DNA of 64,000 nt. Origin: Dermatophilus congolensis. Its GTDB lineage: Bacteria; Actinomycetota; Actinomycetes; Actinomycetales; Dermatophilaceae. Below, one piece after another: positions 17,963 through 27,183 of this stretch. Under the pieces are notes generated by a model. The model saw only the letters and a list, made by a program, of their open reading frames with translations, did not search any database and was not told where the DNA came from. Numbering within the stretch: position 1 is the first letter of the stretch; every line of letters begins with the position of its first letter. A program made the translations under genes and the position numbers. The stretch covers positions 558,001 through 622,000 of the forward strand of contig NZ_LT906453.1 of NCBI RefSeq assembly GCF_900187045.1, given 5' to 3'.

Positions 17963-18223
17963 GATCGCTGTGAGCTAGTGGTTCTCACGCGGAAAATTTA
18001 ATCCATGGGTGTTCAAGACATGTGAGCACATAGATGCATCCGAGTTTGAGTGGGCTCGGTTTAGAGTTTGTTCCGGACGGCGTGTTTTGCTCTTTATCTG
18101 GCGGTCATTTCCGTAGCCTGGGCAGTCCCGAAAGAGTAGAAAGCCCTTACCTGATCTTTTTGGGGATGCATCAGCTCCACCGAAAAGCAGGAAAAACTCA
18201 CCCTCCACAGGCAAGCTGAATTC

Positions 18224-18823
18224 ATGAACGCGCGCCGCTTCAGCGAATTGGACTGGCCTCGCCGCACCCAACGCTTAACCATTCGGCCTGCCACCATGGC
18301 TGATGCAGACACCAGTTTTGCCCAGCGATCCATGCCGCAGGTTGGGCGCTGGATGACCTCCCAGCCCGATAACCGCCAAGCCTTCCAGCAGGCATTTCGC
18401 CTTGGCCTGGAGAACACGCTCATCCTTGAGAACGACTCTGGTGCTGGCTCGCGTGTCATCGGCGAAATGAGATGTCACGTCAAAGATGCGTGGGGGCAAC
18501 GAGAAATCGTCGAACAAGCCCGTCAAAGCCGCGCTGAGCTGGGCTGGTTCATCATTCCGCAAGAGCATGGAAAAGGCTACGGATTAGAGGCAGTTACTGA
18601 ACTGCTTGCAATCGCTTTCGATGGAGTAGGTGTACGTCGAGTAGAAGCAGGATGCTTCGCGGAGAACGAAGCATCCTGGCGTCTCATGGAGCGGATAGGC
18701 ATGCGGCGTGAGGGCCACTACATCGCTGAAAGTTTGCACCGTGACGGTACCTGGCGGGACACGATGATGTACGCGTTACTGGCCGAGGAATGGCGTGACC
18801 GGCACAAACACCAGCAGCAATGA
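18224..18823 (+). CDS. GNAT-family N-acetyltransferase (RimJ/RimL-like)
   Basis: A 199-residue acetyl-CoA-dependent acetyltransferase. It opens with TQRLTIRPATMADAD, the standard strand-turn of the RimJ/RimL group. Later come ELGWFIIPQEHGKGYGLEAV with the acetyl-CoA pyrophosphate-binding loop (Q/HGKGYG), and RRVEAGCFAENEASWRLMERIGMRREGHY, the typical C-terminal half, quoted here in part. Family members acetylate ribosomal protein N-termini, antibiotics or small amines; the substrate is not readable. The gene stands alone and converges on the BrkB-like gene with 37 bases between them and no clear hairpin. Confidence 0.88.
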   Translation: MNARRFSELDWPRRTQRLTIRPATMADADTSFAQRSMPQVGRWMTSQPDNRQAFQQAFRLGLENTLILENDSGAGSRVIGEMRCHVKDAWGQREIVEQARQSRAELGWFIIPQEHGKGYGLEAVTELLAIAFDGVGVRRVEAGCFAENEASWRLMERIGMRREGHYIAESLHRDGTWRDTMMYALLAEEWRDRHKHQQQ

Positions 18824-18860
18824 CCTCACTCGCCGGTGCCCACCTTTAATCGTGGAACTT

Positions 18861-20234
18861 TCAGGACTGGCTGCCTTCTGAAGAGACAGAGCGATAAGTC
18901 TGTGCTGATGCTGCGTCCCGATCGCCGTCGCAGCGCTTTTCAATGATGAGGCGACGGCCCCAGTAATCTTTCTCAGCGATTTCGATACGGGGACGTTGCC
19001 CCAGGCGAGCACGCTGGGCGACAACGCGCTCTTCGAGCTTGATGACCCGCGAAACGAGGGAGGCTCGTTTTTCCGCACTCATTGGTTCGGCCGGGATGGC
19101 GGTGCCATCTGGGCGAGAGTCGTAAGGCATTCGGGCAGTTCCGGTGGCTGCCTCGCCACGTAGATTGACGCCAGGGCTCAGGTCAGGGTCGACGTCGATC
19201 TGGCCGGTGGCTTTCTGGTACCGCCAGTCCAAGGTGCGGGGCACGGAAAGAGTGACGTGGTTGGGATGCTCGTGGTAGTGGACTTCTTCAGGAGTTTCCG
19301 GAAGTACCGGGTTAGGTGGGTTGGCTGTGAAAGCCGCGACCATAAGCAGCACACGCGCAAGCAGGTTCACAAAAAGCAGCAGCGTGGCGATGGATGCCGC
19401 AGATGCCAAGAGCGGGTTTTTACCGACAGAAGATACAAGGGAGGTGCCCAGGGTTACGACGATCTGGACAACGACCCCACCGATGATGGATCCCATCCAG
19501 AGGTCTTTGCGGGTGGCGTGAACATGCGCGGTGACGATAAACAGGCAAGCGAACGTGCATGCTGCCACTGCCGAAGCGACGAGTAAACCACCTAGGCGGG
19601 CGGCAGTGGCGATGAGGGGTACACCGTCGAGTCCGATGAGAGCAGCGAAAGTCTTGCCCATCGTGCCTGCGGCGGTGCCCAGGAGCGCAGAGAGCACGAT
19701 CCCAAAAGACATGCCAATGAACCCGAAGAGATCGCGGGCTTTTTGCAGGGCGATGTTTTCGGCGGGAGTGGCGATACCGAACATGGCCTGCACACAGGTG
19801 CGGATGCAGGTCATGATGTTGACAGCTGACCACAGCAAGACCACCGCAGCAATGATCGAGGTGGGGTTAAGGGCGCTGTCCATGATCAGCGAGTCTGGAT
19901 CGATGAGCCCTGCGCCAGAGCCATCTTTGAGGATGTTGGGAAGTACTTGGTTGACGGCACGAATTACTTGGCGGCGGAGGTCGGCGTCGTTGCCCAGGGT
20001 GGCCATGAAAAAGGTCCAGGCGATGGTGAGGGCTGAGACGATGGAGAACAGGGCGGAGTAGGCGATTCCACCGGCGAGCATCGCCCCTTTTGCTGCGTTG
20101 TACCGGTTCATGGACCGCATGGCCCGTGAGTTCATGACGAAGTCGATGAGTTTTTTTATTGGGGAGGGTTTTTCAGGGGTTTGGGGGAGTGATGTGGCGG
20201 ATTCGTCCACATCTGTGCTCTTCGCTGCGGCCAT
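18861..20234 (-). CDS. YihY/BrkB-family integral membrane protein
   Basis: A 457-residue inner-membrane protein. The YihY/BrkB domain spans about residues 30-315. It starts with RYNAAKGAMLAGGIAYSALFS, the family's entry motif, and has about six helices. A soluble charged C-terminal tail of 140 residues follows (EEVHYHEHPNHVTLSVPRTL, then a helical LVSRVIKLEERVVAQRARLG that may coil). Despite the name, these are no longer thought to be ribonucleases; the physiological role is unclear. ATG 20234 is chosen because a TACCGT box lies seven bases upstream, fitting a leaderless message; GTG 20243 is possible. Confidence 0.88.
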   Translation of the reverse strand: MAAAKSTDVDESATSLPQTPEKPSPIKKLIDFVMNSRAMRSMNRYNAAKGAMLAGGIAYSALFSIVSALTIAWTFFMATLGNDADLRRQVIRAVNQVLPNILKDGSGAGLIDPDSLIMDSALNPTSIIAAVVLLWSAVNIMTCIRTCVQAMFGIATPAENIALQKARDLFGFIGMSFGIVLSALLGTAAGTMGKTFAALIGLDGVPLIATAARLGGLLVASAVAACTFACLFIVTAHVHATRKDLWMGSIIGGVVVQIVVTLGTSLVSSVGKNPLLASAASIATLLLFVNLLARVLLMVAAFTANPPNPVLPETPEEVHYHEHPNHVTLSVPRTLDWRYQKATGQIDVDPDLSPGVNLRGEAATGTARMPYDSRPDGTAIPAEPMSAEKRASLVSRVIKLEERVVAQRARLGQRPRIEIAEKDYWGRRLIIEKRCDGDRDAASAQTYRSVSSEGSQS

Positions 20235-20414
20235 GGTGTTCACGGTATGTCAGCAAGTCGTGGGGGACCGGTCAGGGACAGGGTGTGTGGCGTTCTTTCG
20301 TGGGGCATCCACGCTGTGAGCGCGGATAAGGTCAAGATCCTTGGCCCTTGCGTTAGCAGGGGTGTTTTGGATGTTTCTGTGACAGAAATATCCCCGTTCC
20401 GAAAGGGTGTTTTG

Positions 20415-20849
20415 ATGGCTGCACTTTCCGACGTGCTCTGTGACTCGTCTCGACGTGACCAGGTCGTGGCCGAGGTGGTTTCCACGATTGAGCAGGAAGT
20501 CACGGGTAAGTCCGGTATCTCCGGTATGGCGTTTAAGACGGCCTTCAAGGCTGTGCAGAAGATGAGCCCGGATTTGGTGCGTACGGCTGTGGACAGGATG
20601 CTGCCGGATGCTGCGGAGAAGTTGGATCCGCTGTGGCAGGAGAAAGGCGCTGTGCCCTTTGGCGACTACTTGTTGTCGCGTTCGGATGAAGCTGCCGACG
20701 CTCTGCTCTCCGTGACGGATGAGAGGGCTGCTCGTCCGAATAACGCTGCGGTGGCGAAGATCTACAACACGGTGCGGCCCAAGGCCAAGTCTCATGTTGT
20801 TGAAGCTCTGCCTGCTATCGGGCGTGTGATTGAAAAGCACGCCGCCTGA
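20415..20849 (+). CDS. Small conserved-looking actinobacterial protein, function unknown
   Basis: A 144-residue, mostly helical, soluble protein with no signal or membrane segment. It begins ALSDVLCDSSRRDQVVAEV and runs through an SGISGMAFKTAFKAVQK stretch to a PAIGRVIEKHA end. ATG 20415 follows a GAAAGGG ribosome site at 20401-20407. I recall similar uncharacterised proteins in actinobacteria (possibly DUF6918), but cannot confirm it. It is transcribed divergently from the BrkB-like gene, sharing a 180-base promoter region, and converges on an alpha/beta hydrolase across a stem-loop at 20870-20905. Confidence 0.75.
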   Translation: MAALSDVLCDSSRRDQVVAEVVSTIEQEVTGKSGISGMAFKTAFKAVQKMSPDLVRTAVDRMLPDAAEKLDPLWQEKGAVPFGDYLLSRSDEAADALLSVTDERAARPNNAAVAKIYNTVRPKAKSHVVEALPAIGRVIEKHAA

Positions 20850-20869
20850 ATTAACTGGTGAACAAGGTG

Positions 20870-20905
20870 AATGGCTGAGTTCTGCTGTGGCAGGGCTCAG
20901 CCGTT
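20870..20905. terminator. Stem-loop between convergent genes
   Basis: Arms AATGGCTGAG (20870-20879) and CTCAGCCGTT (20896-20905) pair over ten bases with one G-T type pair around a 16-base loop. It lies between the 144-residue protein gene and the convergent hydrolase gene, so it could end transcripts from both sides. Confidence 0.55.
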
Positions 20906-20922
20906 TGCTGTGCCCGGCGGGG

Positions 20923-21843
20923 CTATTGAGCCAGAGCGTGGCCGTGGGGCAGTGAGTCAAGAAAACGACAGATGGCCTGGGTCAGTGGGGTGGCGCGCAG
21001 GTCATTGCCGTTGGATCCGCCTTGAATGACGCGAGCTTGCCAGGTGGGTCGTTTGTTTTCGATGCTGCGGAAATGGGTGTAGCCGTTGTAGAAACGGCCG
21101 TTGTAAGGATGCAGCAGCCAGACAGGGATTGTTAGGGCGTCCATGCCGCTGGCGCTGATGTCTTCGCCTTTGCAGGCGCAATGGCTGTAGGTGTAGAGGG
21201 TTTCGCGGGTGGGGGTGCGGAACCATAGGCCTTCTGGGCCAGAACGGATGCTGTGTCGTACTTGGGCGAGCGCTTCTTCACGCAGATCAGTGGGCGACAT
21301 CCAGTCTTTTTGGAGTGCGGTAGCGGCTGCGTTGACGAACTGGTTGAGGGAGGCCGTGCCATGCCCGTAGGTGTCTAGTCGCAGCCGTTGTGCGATGGAA
21401 GACAGCACGAAGGGGTCATTAATGAAGGCGAGTAGTTCGGCATAAGGGGCGGGAGGTAGTGAGATCGGGGCGTCGATGAGACAGGCAGCGCTGACTATTT
21501 CGGGTGCGAGCCGAGCCGCCCATAGGGCGATGTCACCGCCCCATAAGTGCCCTACGAGTACGAAAGATGCGGTTCCGGTGGCGTTGGCGATGCCGTGCAG
21601 GTCCATTGCGAAATCTGCTGTTTCTCGTAAAGGGGCAGTGCTTTGTCCGTGTCCGCGTAGGTCTAGGGCTAGGACACGTCCGTAGCTGGTCAGAGCTGGG
21701 GCGATGTGATCCCATGCTCGTGCGTTGTCGCAGACATTGTGGATAAGAAGGATGGTTGGTTGGTCTACGCCACGATCGCCTCCGAAGTCGCGCACGGCTA
21801 TGTGGCCAGAAGTGACGCGAATTAACTTGTGTAACGGAAGCAT
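20923..21843 (-). CDS. Alpha/beta hydrolase-fold protein, catalytic residues lost
   Basis: A 306-residue protein with a recognisable alpha/beta hydrolase fold: DNARAWDHIAPALTSYGRV, then LDLRGHGQST and the nucleophile-elbow position VGHLWGGDIALW. The elbow reads G-H-L-W-G-G, so the usual nucleophilic serine is a leucine; its codon is TTA, one base from TCA. The oxyanion strand reads LLIHNV rather than LLHG, and the C-terminal place of the catalytic histidine reads GGSNGND. It therefore looks catalytically dead, either a pseudoenzyme or a recently inactivated gene. A GAGGA ribosome site precedes the ATG. The frame is otherwise intact. No partner gene suggests a substrate. Confidence 0.8.
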   Translation of the reverse strand: MLPLHKLIRVTSGHIAVRDFGGDRGVDQPTILLIHNVCDNARAWDHIAPALTSYGRVLALDLRGHGQSTAPLRETADFAMDLHGIANATGTASFVLVGHLWGGDIALWAARLAPEIVSAACLIDAPISLPPAPYAELLAFINDPFVLSSIAQRLRLDTYGHGTASLNQFVNAAATALQKDWMSPTDLREEALAQVRHSIRSGPEGLWFRTPTRETLYTYSHCACKGEDISASGMDALTIPVWLLHPYNGRFYNGYTHFRSIENKRPTWQARVIQGGSNGNDLRATPLTQAICRFLDSLPHGHALAQ

Positions 21844-22522
21844 CCTGTCCTCAAGCAGTCGGTTGGTGATGCCTGGACTTTTTCACGGAAGGCAGCAGCG
21901 TTCTTTTCCAGATGTGACCGCACTCACGGTAACGGACGGGTAACAATTTTGAAGGCACTATGACTGTGCTTTTCTTCCAGCGGATCAAGAACCTTCCTAG
22001 AGGCATGTGAAACCCGCTCAGTGATGGACTCTTGTAACTGCGGCAAAGCCTGATTTTTTTAATCGCATACCTGGCCATGAACATGCAGAAACTGTGTCGT
22101 TCACTCCAACGAATACAGCTACTGATTCTGAGCATCACCGCAAAACTCCCAAACAGTACGTGTTCGCAAACGGCGAAGCCACCTCCCATAGCGTGAGATC
22201 CCTCAATCTGTAAGCAAACTCGCCTCGTCAATGCCGCCTGTAAACACCCACGTAAAAGCACATATCTATCTGCATCCAATACCACACACAGACACATCTA
22301 CCCGTTAAATCCAGAAGCTCACCAAAACAACCCCAACCCTGGCTAAGACCACAGGGACCAGCCCCCGCCACAACCACCGGCCACAATGGATCGAGGCGCT
22401 TCACAAGATGCTCACGATTCGGCGAGATGTAAGGCTAAACCCACAACTTATGTCGCAGACTGCCGATCTACCATGAATACTCGTTGCAACGCGATCTGCG
22501 GGGCCATCAGCAAGGAGAGTCC
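21844..22522. other. Long intergenic stretch without a recognised gene
   Basis: No frame has convincing protein character; a leftward 148-codon open frame (21851-22297) is Cys/Arg/Ser-rich and has no ribosome site. It holds a RAT-like sequence at 22031-22053 followed by a run of seven T, and the promoter of the esterase-lysX operon somewhere before 22500. Confidence 0.45.
22031..22053 (+). repeat. Second copy of the RAT-like sequence
   Basis: CTTGTAACTG followed by CGGCAAAGCCTGA matches the element at 125-148 with a one-base gap and two substitutions. It is followed directly by TTTTTTT. No PTS gene lies nearby, so it may be an unrelated short repeat. Confidence 0.35.
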
Positions 22523-23680
22523 ATGAACTCGCTCATGAATGTGTCGCTCGTCAGCGACACCGCGGTCTGGGTAATCCGGATCATCGCGATAGTCGCATTC
22601 ATCGCCTTGATCGTTAAATGGGGGGCCCTGGCACGCAACACCATCGTTCGCGTCATTCTTCGAGTTATCTCCCTCGTTGTCGTGACCGTCCTGGCTGCGC
22701 TCGCTCTCGCTGCACCGATCAACGCCGAATACGGCTGGTACTCCACCATCGCTGACTTCTTTCCCGGCAGCGCCACCTCCAACAGCAGCTCCACCGGCGC
22801 CTCAGCCACCCAGGCCCTGGGAAATAACCACTCCTCCAGCCCCCTCATCACCGGGGCCCGCAACAGGCCAGCAGTGAACCTTTCTCCTCGGCCCACCAAA
22901 ACTAACTCCGGCGCAGGATTTCAAGACTTCACCGTTGCAGGACAACGCAGCGGAGTCACCAGCAAAGTCACAGTCTGGTTTCCCAAGGAATACTTCGAAG
23001 ACCCCAACGCGACTTTCCCCGTCATTGAAGCTTTCCACGGCATCAAACCCGCACCGTACGCCTACTTCAACGTAGTTCAGATCGACAAAACCATCACCGA
23101 GCTGGTTGCACAAGGAAAGATGAAGCCCTCCATTGTGCTGGTCCCGCACTGGGCCGTCGGTGGTAAAGACAACGAGTGCGTTAACTCCGCCGCCGGTGGC
23201 AACGTCGAAACCTGGGTCAGCGAAGACATCCCAGCATGGGCATACAACACCTTCCGCGTTACACCCGGCCGTGACTCCTTCTCCGCCTACGGCCTTTCTG
23301 CTGGCGGGTACTGCGCCAGCATGGTCTCGATGCTCCACCCCGACATCTTCGCTACCGGCATCTCTCTGGGTGGCTACTGGGCACCCCTGTTCGACCAGCC
23401 TTTCGTGCCCTTCAAACCCGGCAGCGAACAATGGAAGCGCTACGACCTCATCAACGTCGAGAAAAAGAGCGCACCCCCCGTTGCCCTATGGACGCTCTAC
23501 GGCGCAGGAGACAACCTCGCCCTCGCTGGCACAGCCGAATTCGCCAAAGCCGTTCGTCCCCCCTCGTCTTTCACCGAAACAAAACTCTCCCAAGGCGGCC
23601 ACAACACCTCGGTGTGGACACCACACGTGCCTGCATCTCTGGAATGGCTCGCTGAGCACTCCCCGGCATTCAAGAAATGA
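22523..23680 (+). CDS. Membrane-anchored esterase, alpha/beta hydrolase fold
   Basis: A 385-residue protein. About two hydrophobic helices at residues 12-32 and 40-62 anchor it, a Ser/Ala-rich linker follows (to about 120), then an extracellular esterase domain of the putative-esterase/antigen-85 group. The nucleophile is in SAYGLSAGGYC (GLSAG), and the catalytic histidine is probably in LSQGGHNTSVW. The acid is not certain. The ATG has an AAGGAG ribosome site at 22512-22517. The stop overlaps the lysX start by four bases, so the two are translationally coupled. In corynebacteria and others, aminoacyl-phosphatidylglycerol synthases are paired with hydrolases that remove the amino acid; this esterase may be such a partner, which is inference. 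Confidence 0.85.
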   Translation: MNSLMNVSLVSDTAVWVIRIIAIVAFIALIVKWGALARNTIVRVILRVISLVVVTVLAALALAAPINAEYGWYSTIADFFPGSATSNSSSTGASATQALGNNHSSSPLITGARNRPAVNLSPRPTKTNSGAGFQDFTVAGQRSGVTSKVTVWFPKEYFEDPNATFPVIEAFHGIKPAPYAYFNVVQIDKTITELVAQGKMKPSIVLVPHWAVGGKDNECVNSAAGGNVETWVSEDIPAWAYNTFRVTPGRDSFSAYGLSAGGYCASMVSMLHPDIFATGISLGGYWAPLFDQPFVPFKPGSEQWKRYDLINVEKKSAPPVALWTLYGAGDNLALAGTAEFAKAVRPPSSFTETKLSQGGHNTSVWTPHVPASLEWLAEHSPAFKK

Positions 23681-26600
23681 CCGACTCCATGAGCACCACC
23701 CGTAAAACCCCGACCACGGAGTCCCCAGCGCCTCCGGAAGACAACACTGCGGCCCAGCTAACACCCGAAGAAACACAAAAACACAACATCCGACGCCGCC
23801 TACGAGCCCAGGCCACCCCCGCGCAAGAAAACGCTGCCCGCGTTCTCATCGCGGTATTTGCCACCACCTTGGCGCTCACAGTGGTGTTCTACTTCGTCGG
23901 AGGACGACTCAGCGGATTCGCCCTGCGTATCGTCTACGGCACCATCAACATCCCTGCAACCACCAGCCTCGTCTCCATCCTGGTGCTTGCTCTGCTTGTC
24001 GGTGGGCTTCTCCGACGCAAACGCATGGCTTTGTACATCGTTGCGTCGTTCCAGATCCTCGGTTTCCTCTGGTCAGCTCAACGGCTTGCATCTGTCCTCG
24101 TCGGAACCTTCTCTCCACCCACCGAAGCGATCCGGGTATCACCAGAGCGCCTCATCCTCGTGGACAGCCTCGCGATCATCTTCGGTCTGACAGTCCCTGT
24201 GATTCTGTGGTGGGTCCGTCCAGCATTCCCGGCTCGTGTTCAGCGCGGATCTTTCATCCGCGCCTCACTCATCGCCATCGGCGGTTCGCTTATTTCCGTC
24301 GGTATCGCTTTCGCCATCATGGAAGCCACCGCCGAGGAACGCTCCGTGCTCCGCGCCTTCGGCGCTGTTGTGCGTAACTCACTGGGCGTTGCCGGGGTCG
24401 CAGACCGACACGTGCTGCACACTGTCGGCCACGGTGTACCTGTTCTTCTAGAGATTTGCCTCTCGGCGACTTTCGTTCTGGCTATCTGGGCCTTCTTGCG
24501 CTCCTCTGGATCACCGCAGAACTGGACTGGCATGAGCGAGGTCGCGGTCCGTGAACTCCTTGCTCAGCACGGCCAAGCTGACTCCCTGGGTTACTTCGCT
24601 ACCCGCCGCGACCGTTCTTACTCCTTCTCCGATGACCAGAAAGCCGTCCTGGCTTACCGCGTCGTCGGATCTGTTGCGCTGGCCTCTGGTGACCCCATCG
24701 GTGAACACACATCGTGGAAGTCCGCCGTGGACAACTGGCTCGACTCCTGCCGTGAATACGGCTGGATTCCCGCTGTCACTAGCGTTGGGGCAGAAGCAGG
24801 TCGCTTCTTCGCTGCCCGAGGGTTCGGCATCGTCCCCCTCGGTGACGAAGCCATCCTTCACCCTGACCGCTTCACTCTTGACTCCACCTCCATGACCTCC
24901 GTACGGCAGGCCGTTACTCGCGCCCGCCGAGCCGGACTGACCGTCACCATCCGCCGCCACAGCGATCTCACTGAGGCCGAGATGGCCGAAATGATCCATC
25001 TCGCCGACTCCTGGCGCATCGGTGGCCCTGAACGTGGCTTCTCTATGGCTCTCGAACGCCTCGGAGACCCTGCCGATGGACGCTGTGTGCTTGTCATGGC
25101 TCACACCAAAGACGGCAAACCCGTTGGCATGCTCTCCCTGGTCCCATGGGGACGAACCGGACTGTCACTGGACGTCATGCGTCGTTCGCCCGAGGCACCC
25201 AACGGCGTTACCGAACTCATGGTCGCCGAACTCATGGACCGCGCCGAATCCCTCGGCCTTGTCCACGTTTCTTTGAACTTCGCTGTCGCCCGATCAGTTT
25301 TCGCGGACGCAGACGAGCTCGGTGCCTCTCCCTTTACTCGGGCAGGATCTGGGCTGCTGGGCCTTGTTGACCGCTTCACCCAGATCGAAAGCCTCTACCG
25401 CAACAACGACCGGTACCGGCCTGAGTGGGTGCCTAGGTATGTCTGCTTCGAAGGTGCCGCAGCACTACCCGCCGTGGCTCTGGCCATCGGCGCCGCCGAA
25501 GGATTCCTACCGCTGCCAGGACGGAACACCAGCGTCGGCAACCAGCTCACCCCCTTCGAACTCGAACGAGCCAGCGAAGTTGAACGAATCACTTTCGAGG
25601 TCGCGGCTGTTGAACCACGGCGCAGCAACTCCACCCGTCACCGCATGCGTCACCTCGATGCACTCTGCGCCGCAGGACGTAACCCTTATACGGTTGGTCG
25701 CCCCGGCGGAGAAGCCTTGGCCACGCTCAACGCGCAGACTCCTGCTACCGGCACTCAGGTGCACGTGCACGCGCGTGTACGCAGTGTCCGTCGCCACGGA
25801 GGAGTCATCTTCGTGACCCTCATCGATAACGGAGTCCAGGCTCAAGCCATCCTCGAACGTGACACCCTCGGAGCTGACCAGATCGAGCTGTTTGGTCGCA
25901 ATATCGATACCGGAGACCTGCTCTCCTTCCAAGGTCACATGGGGACCTCCCGCAACGGCACCTCCTCGATCATCGTCAGCTCCTGGGACATCGCTGCCAA
26001 GGCGCTACACCCTGTTCCTTACGGTGGTTTGACAGACCCTGGTCAGCGAGCCCGCGCACGCACCATGGACCTGCTTGTTCACCCACAAGCCGCAGCTAAA
26101 TTGCGTGCCCGCTCACGGGCCATCGGAGCAGTCCGCTCCGTCCTGCTCGAAGAGGGATACCTGGAAGTCGAGACGCCTATGCTGCAAAGCACAAATGGTG
26201 GCGCTACTGCTCGACCATTCCGCACGTTCTCCAACGCTTACGGAACTGACCTGGTCATGCGTATCGCCCCAGAGCTTGCACTCAAGCGTCTCCTTGCAGG
26301 CGATATGGGGCCCGTGTTCGAAATTGGCCGTAACTTCCGTAATGAAGGCGCTGATTTAACACACAACCCAGAATTCACCGTTCTGGAGGCCTACCGTCCC
26401 TTCTCGGACTACAACGGAATGCGGTTGCTTACTCAACGAGTGATCCAAGCTGCTGCGCGTGCTGTGCATGGGGCTGAAGTTATTCCGCTGCCAATGGGCC
26501 CTGAAGATGAAAACGGCAACCCCACCGTTATCCCGGTTGATATTTCTGGGGACTGGCCAGTCATTTCTGTTGCCGATGCTGTTTCCGAAAAGGTTGGTCA

Positions 26601-27099
26601 GCGAGTCTCACACACTACCGACCTAGAAACTTTGCTTGCACTAGCGCGTAAGCATGAGGTCGCCGTAGCCAATGACATGGGTCCTGGGGCAGTTCTTGAG
26701 GAGTTGTACGCAGAGCTCGTCGAGGGCGAGACGGTATATCCCACGTTCTATGTTGACTTCCCTGTTGAAACCTCTCCGCTGACTGGGCCACACCGGTCAA
26801 TTCCGGGCCTGGTTGAGCGTTGGGACCTTGTCATCCGGGGCGCTGAACTTGGAACGGCCTACTCCGAACTCAACGACCCAATCGAACAGCGCCGCCGTCT
26901 TACCGAGCAGTCCTTGAAAGCGGCTGCCGGTAACGTGGAGGCCATGGAGGTTGACGAAGACTTCCTGGCAGCTCTTGAAGTGGGAATGCCCCCAGCAGGT
27001 GGTCTTGGTATCGGACTGGACCGGCTGGTCATGATGCTCACCGAGTCCAACATTCGCGAGGTACTCAGTTTCCCGTTTGTGCGTCCGCGTCAGAAATAG
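23677..27099 (+). CDS. lysX: Bifunctional lysylphosphatidylglycerol synthase / lysyl-tRNA synthetase
   Basis: A 1140-residue membrane protein that charges tRNA with lysine and transfers it to phosphatidylglycerol, adding positive charge to the membrane and giving resistance to cationic peptides. About six to seven helices lie in residues 55-285. A DUF2156/MprF transferase domain covers about 290-640. The C-terminal 500 residues are a class II lysyl-tRNA synthetase: an OB-fold (TGTQVHVHARVRSVRRHG), motif 2 FEIGRNFRNEG with HNPEFTVLE, and motif 3 GLGIGLDRLVML-like GIGLDRLVMM. This fusion is characteristic of actinobacteria such as mycobacteria. A housekeeping lysS is expected elsewhere. A strong terminator follows at 27135-27172. 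Confidence 0.95.
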   Translation: MTDSMSTTRKTPTTESPAPPEDNTAAQLTPEETQKHNIRRRLRAQATPAQENAARVLIAVFATTLALTVVFYFVGGRLSGFALRIVYGTINIPATTSLVSILVLALLVGGLLRRKRMALYIVASFQILGFLWSAQRLASVLVGTFSPPTEAIRVSPERLILVDSLAIIFGLTVPVILWWVRPAFPARVQRGSFIRASLIAIGGSLISVGIAFAIMEATAEERSVLRAFGAVVRNSLGVAGVADRHVLHTVGHGVPVLLEICLSATFVLAIWAFLRSSGSPQNWTGMSEVAVRELLAQHGQADSLGYFATRRDRSYSFSDDQKAVLAYRVVGSVALASGDPIGEHTSWKSAVDNWLDSCREYGWIPAVTSVGAEAGRFFAARGFGIVPLGDEAILHPDRFTLDSTSMTSVRQAVTRARRAGLTVTIRRHSDLTEAEMAEMIHLADSWRIGGPERGFSMALERLGDPADGRCVLVMAHTKDGKPVGMLSLVPWGRTGLSLDVMRRSPEAPNGVTELMVAELMDRAESLGLVHVSLNFAVARSVFADADELGASPFTRAGSGLLGLVDRFTQIESLYRNNDRYRPEWVPRYVCFEGAAALPAVALAIGAAEGFLPLPGRNTSVGNQLTPFELERASEVERITFEVAAVEPRRSNSTRHRMRHLDALCAAGRNPYTVGRPGGEALATLNAQTPATGTQVHVHARVRSVRRHGGVIFVTLIDNGVQAQAILERDTLGADQIELFGRNIDTGDLLSFQGHMGTSRNGTSSIIVSSWDIAAKALHPVPYGGLTDPGQRARARTMDLLVHPQAAAKLRARSRAIGAVRSVLLEEGYLEVETPMLQSTNGGATARPFRTFSNAYGTDLVMRIAPELALKRLLAGDMGPVFEIGRNFRNEGADLTHNPEFTVLEAYRPFSDYNGMRLLTQRVIQAAARAVHGAEVIPLPMGPEDENGNPTVIPVDISGDWPVISVADAVSEKVGQRVSHTTDLETLLALARKHEVAVANDMGPGAVLEELYAELVEGETVYPTFYVDFPVETSPLTGPHRSIPGLVERWDLVIRGAELGTAYSELNDPIEQRRRLTEQSLKAAAGNVEAMEVDEDFLAALEVGMPPAGGLGIGLDRLVMMLTESNIREVLSFPFVRPRQK

Positions 27100-27134
27100 C
27101 AGACACAGAAGTAGTTCTGTCTGTGAGGTAATCC

Positions 27135-27172
27135 ATCACACCGCAACGCCCTGTGTGGCGTTGCGGTGTGAT
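27135..27172 (+). terminator. Terminator after lysX
   Basis: Perfect 16-base arms (27135-27150 and 27157-27172) around the loop CTGTGT. No strong T tract follows, as with other palindromic terminators in this window. Confidence 0.85.
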
Positions 27173-27183
27173 AACGGGAAAGT

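Noticed and set aside
21851-22297. Leftward 148-codon frame between the hydrolase and esterase
   Set aside because: Cys/Arg/Ser-rich, without ribosome site, signal peptide or family motif.
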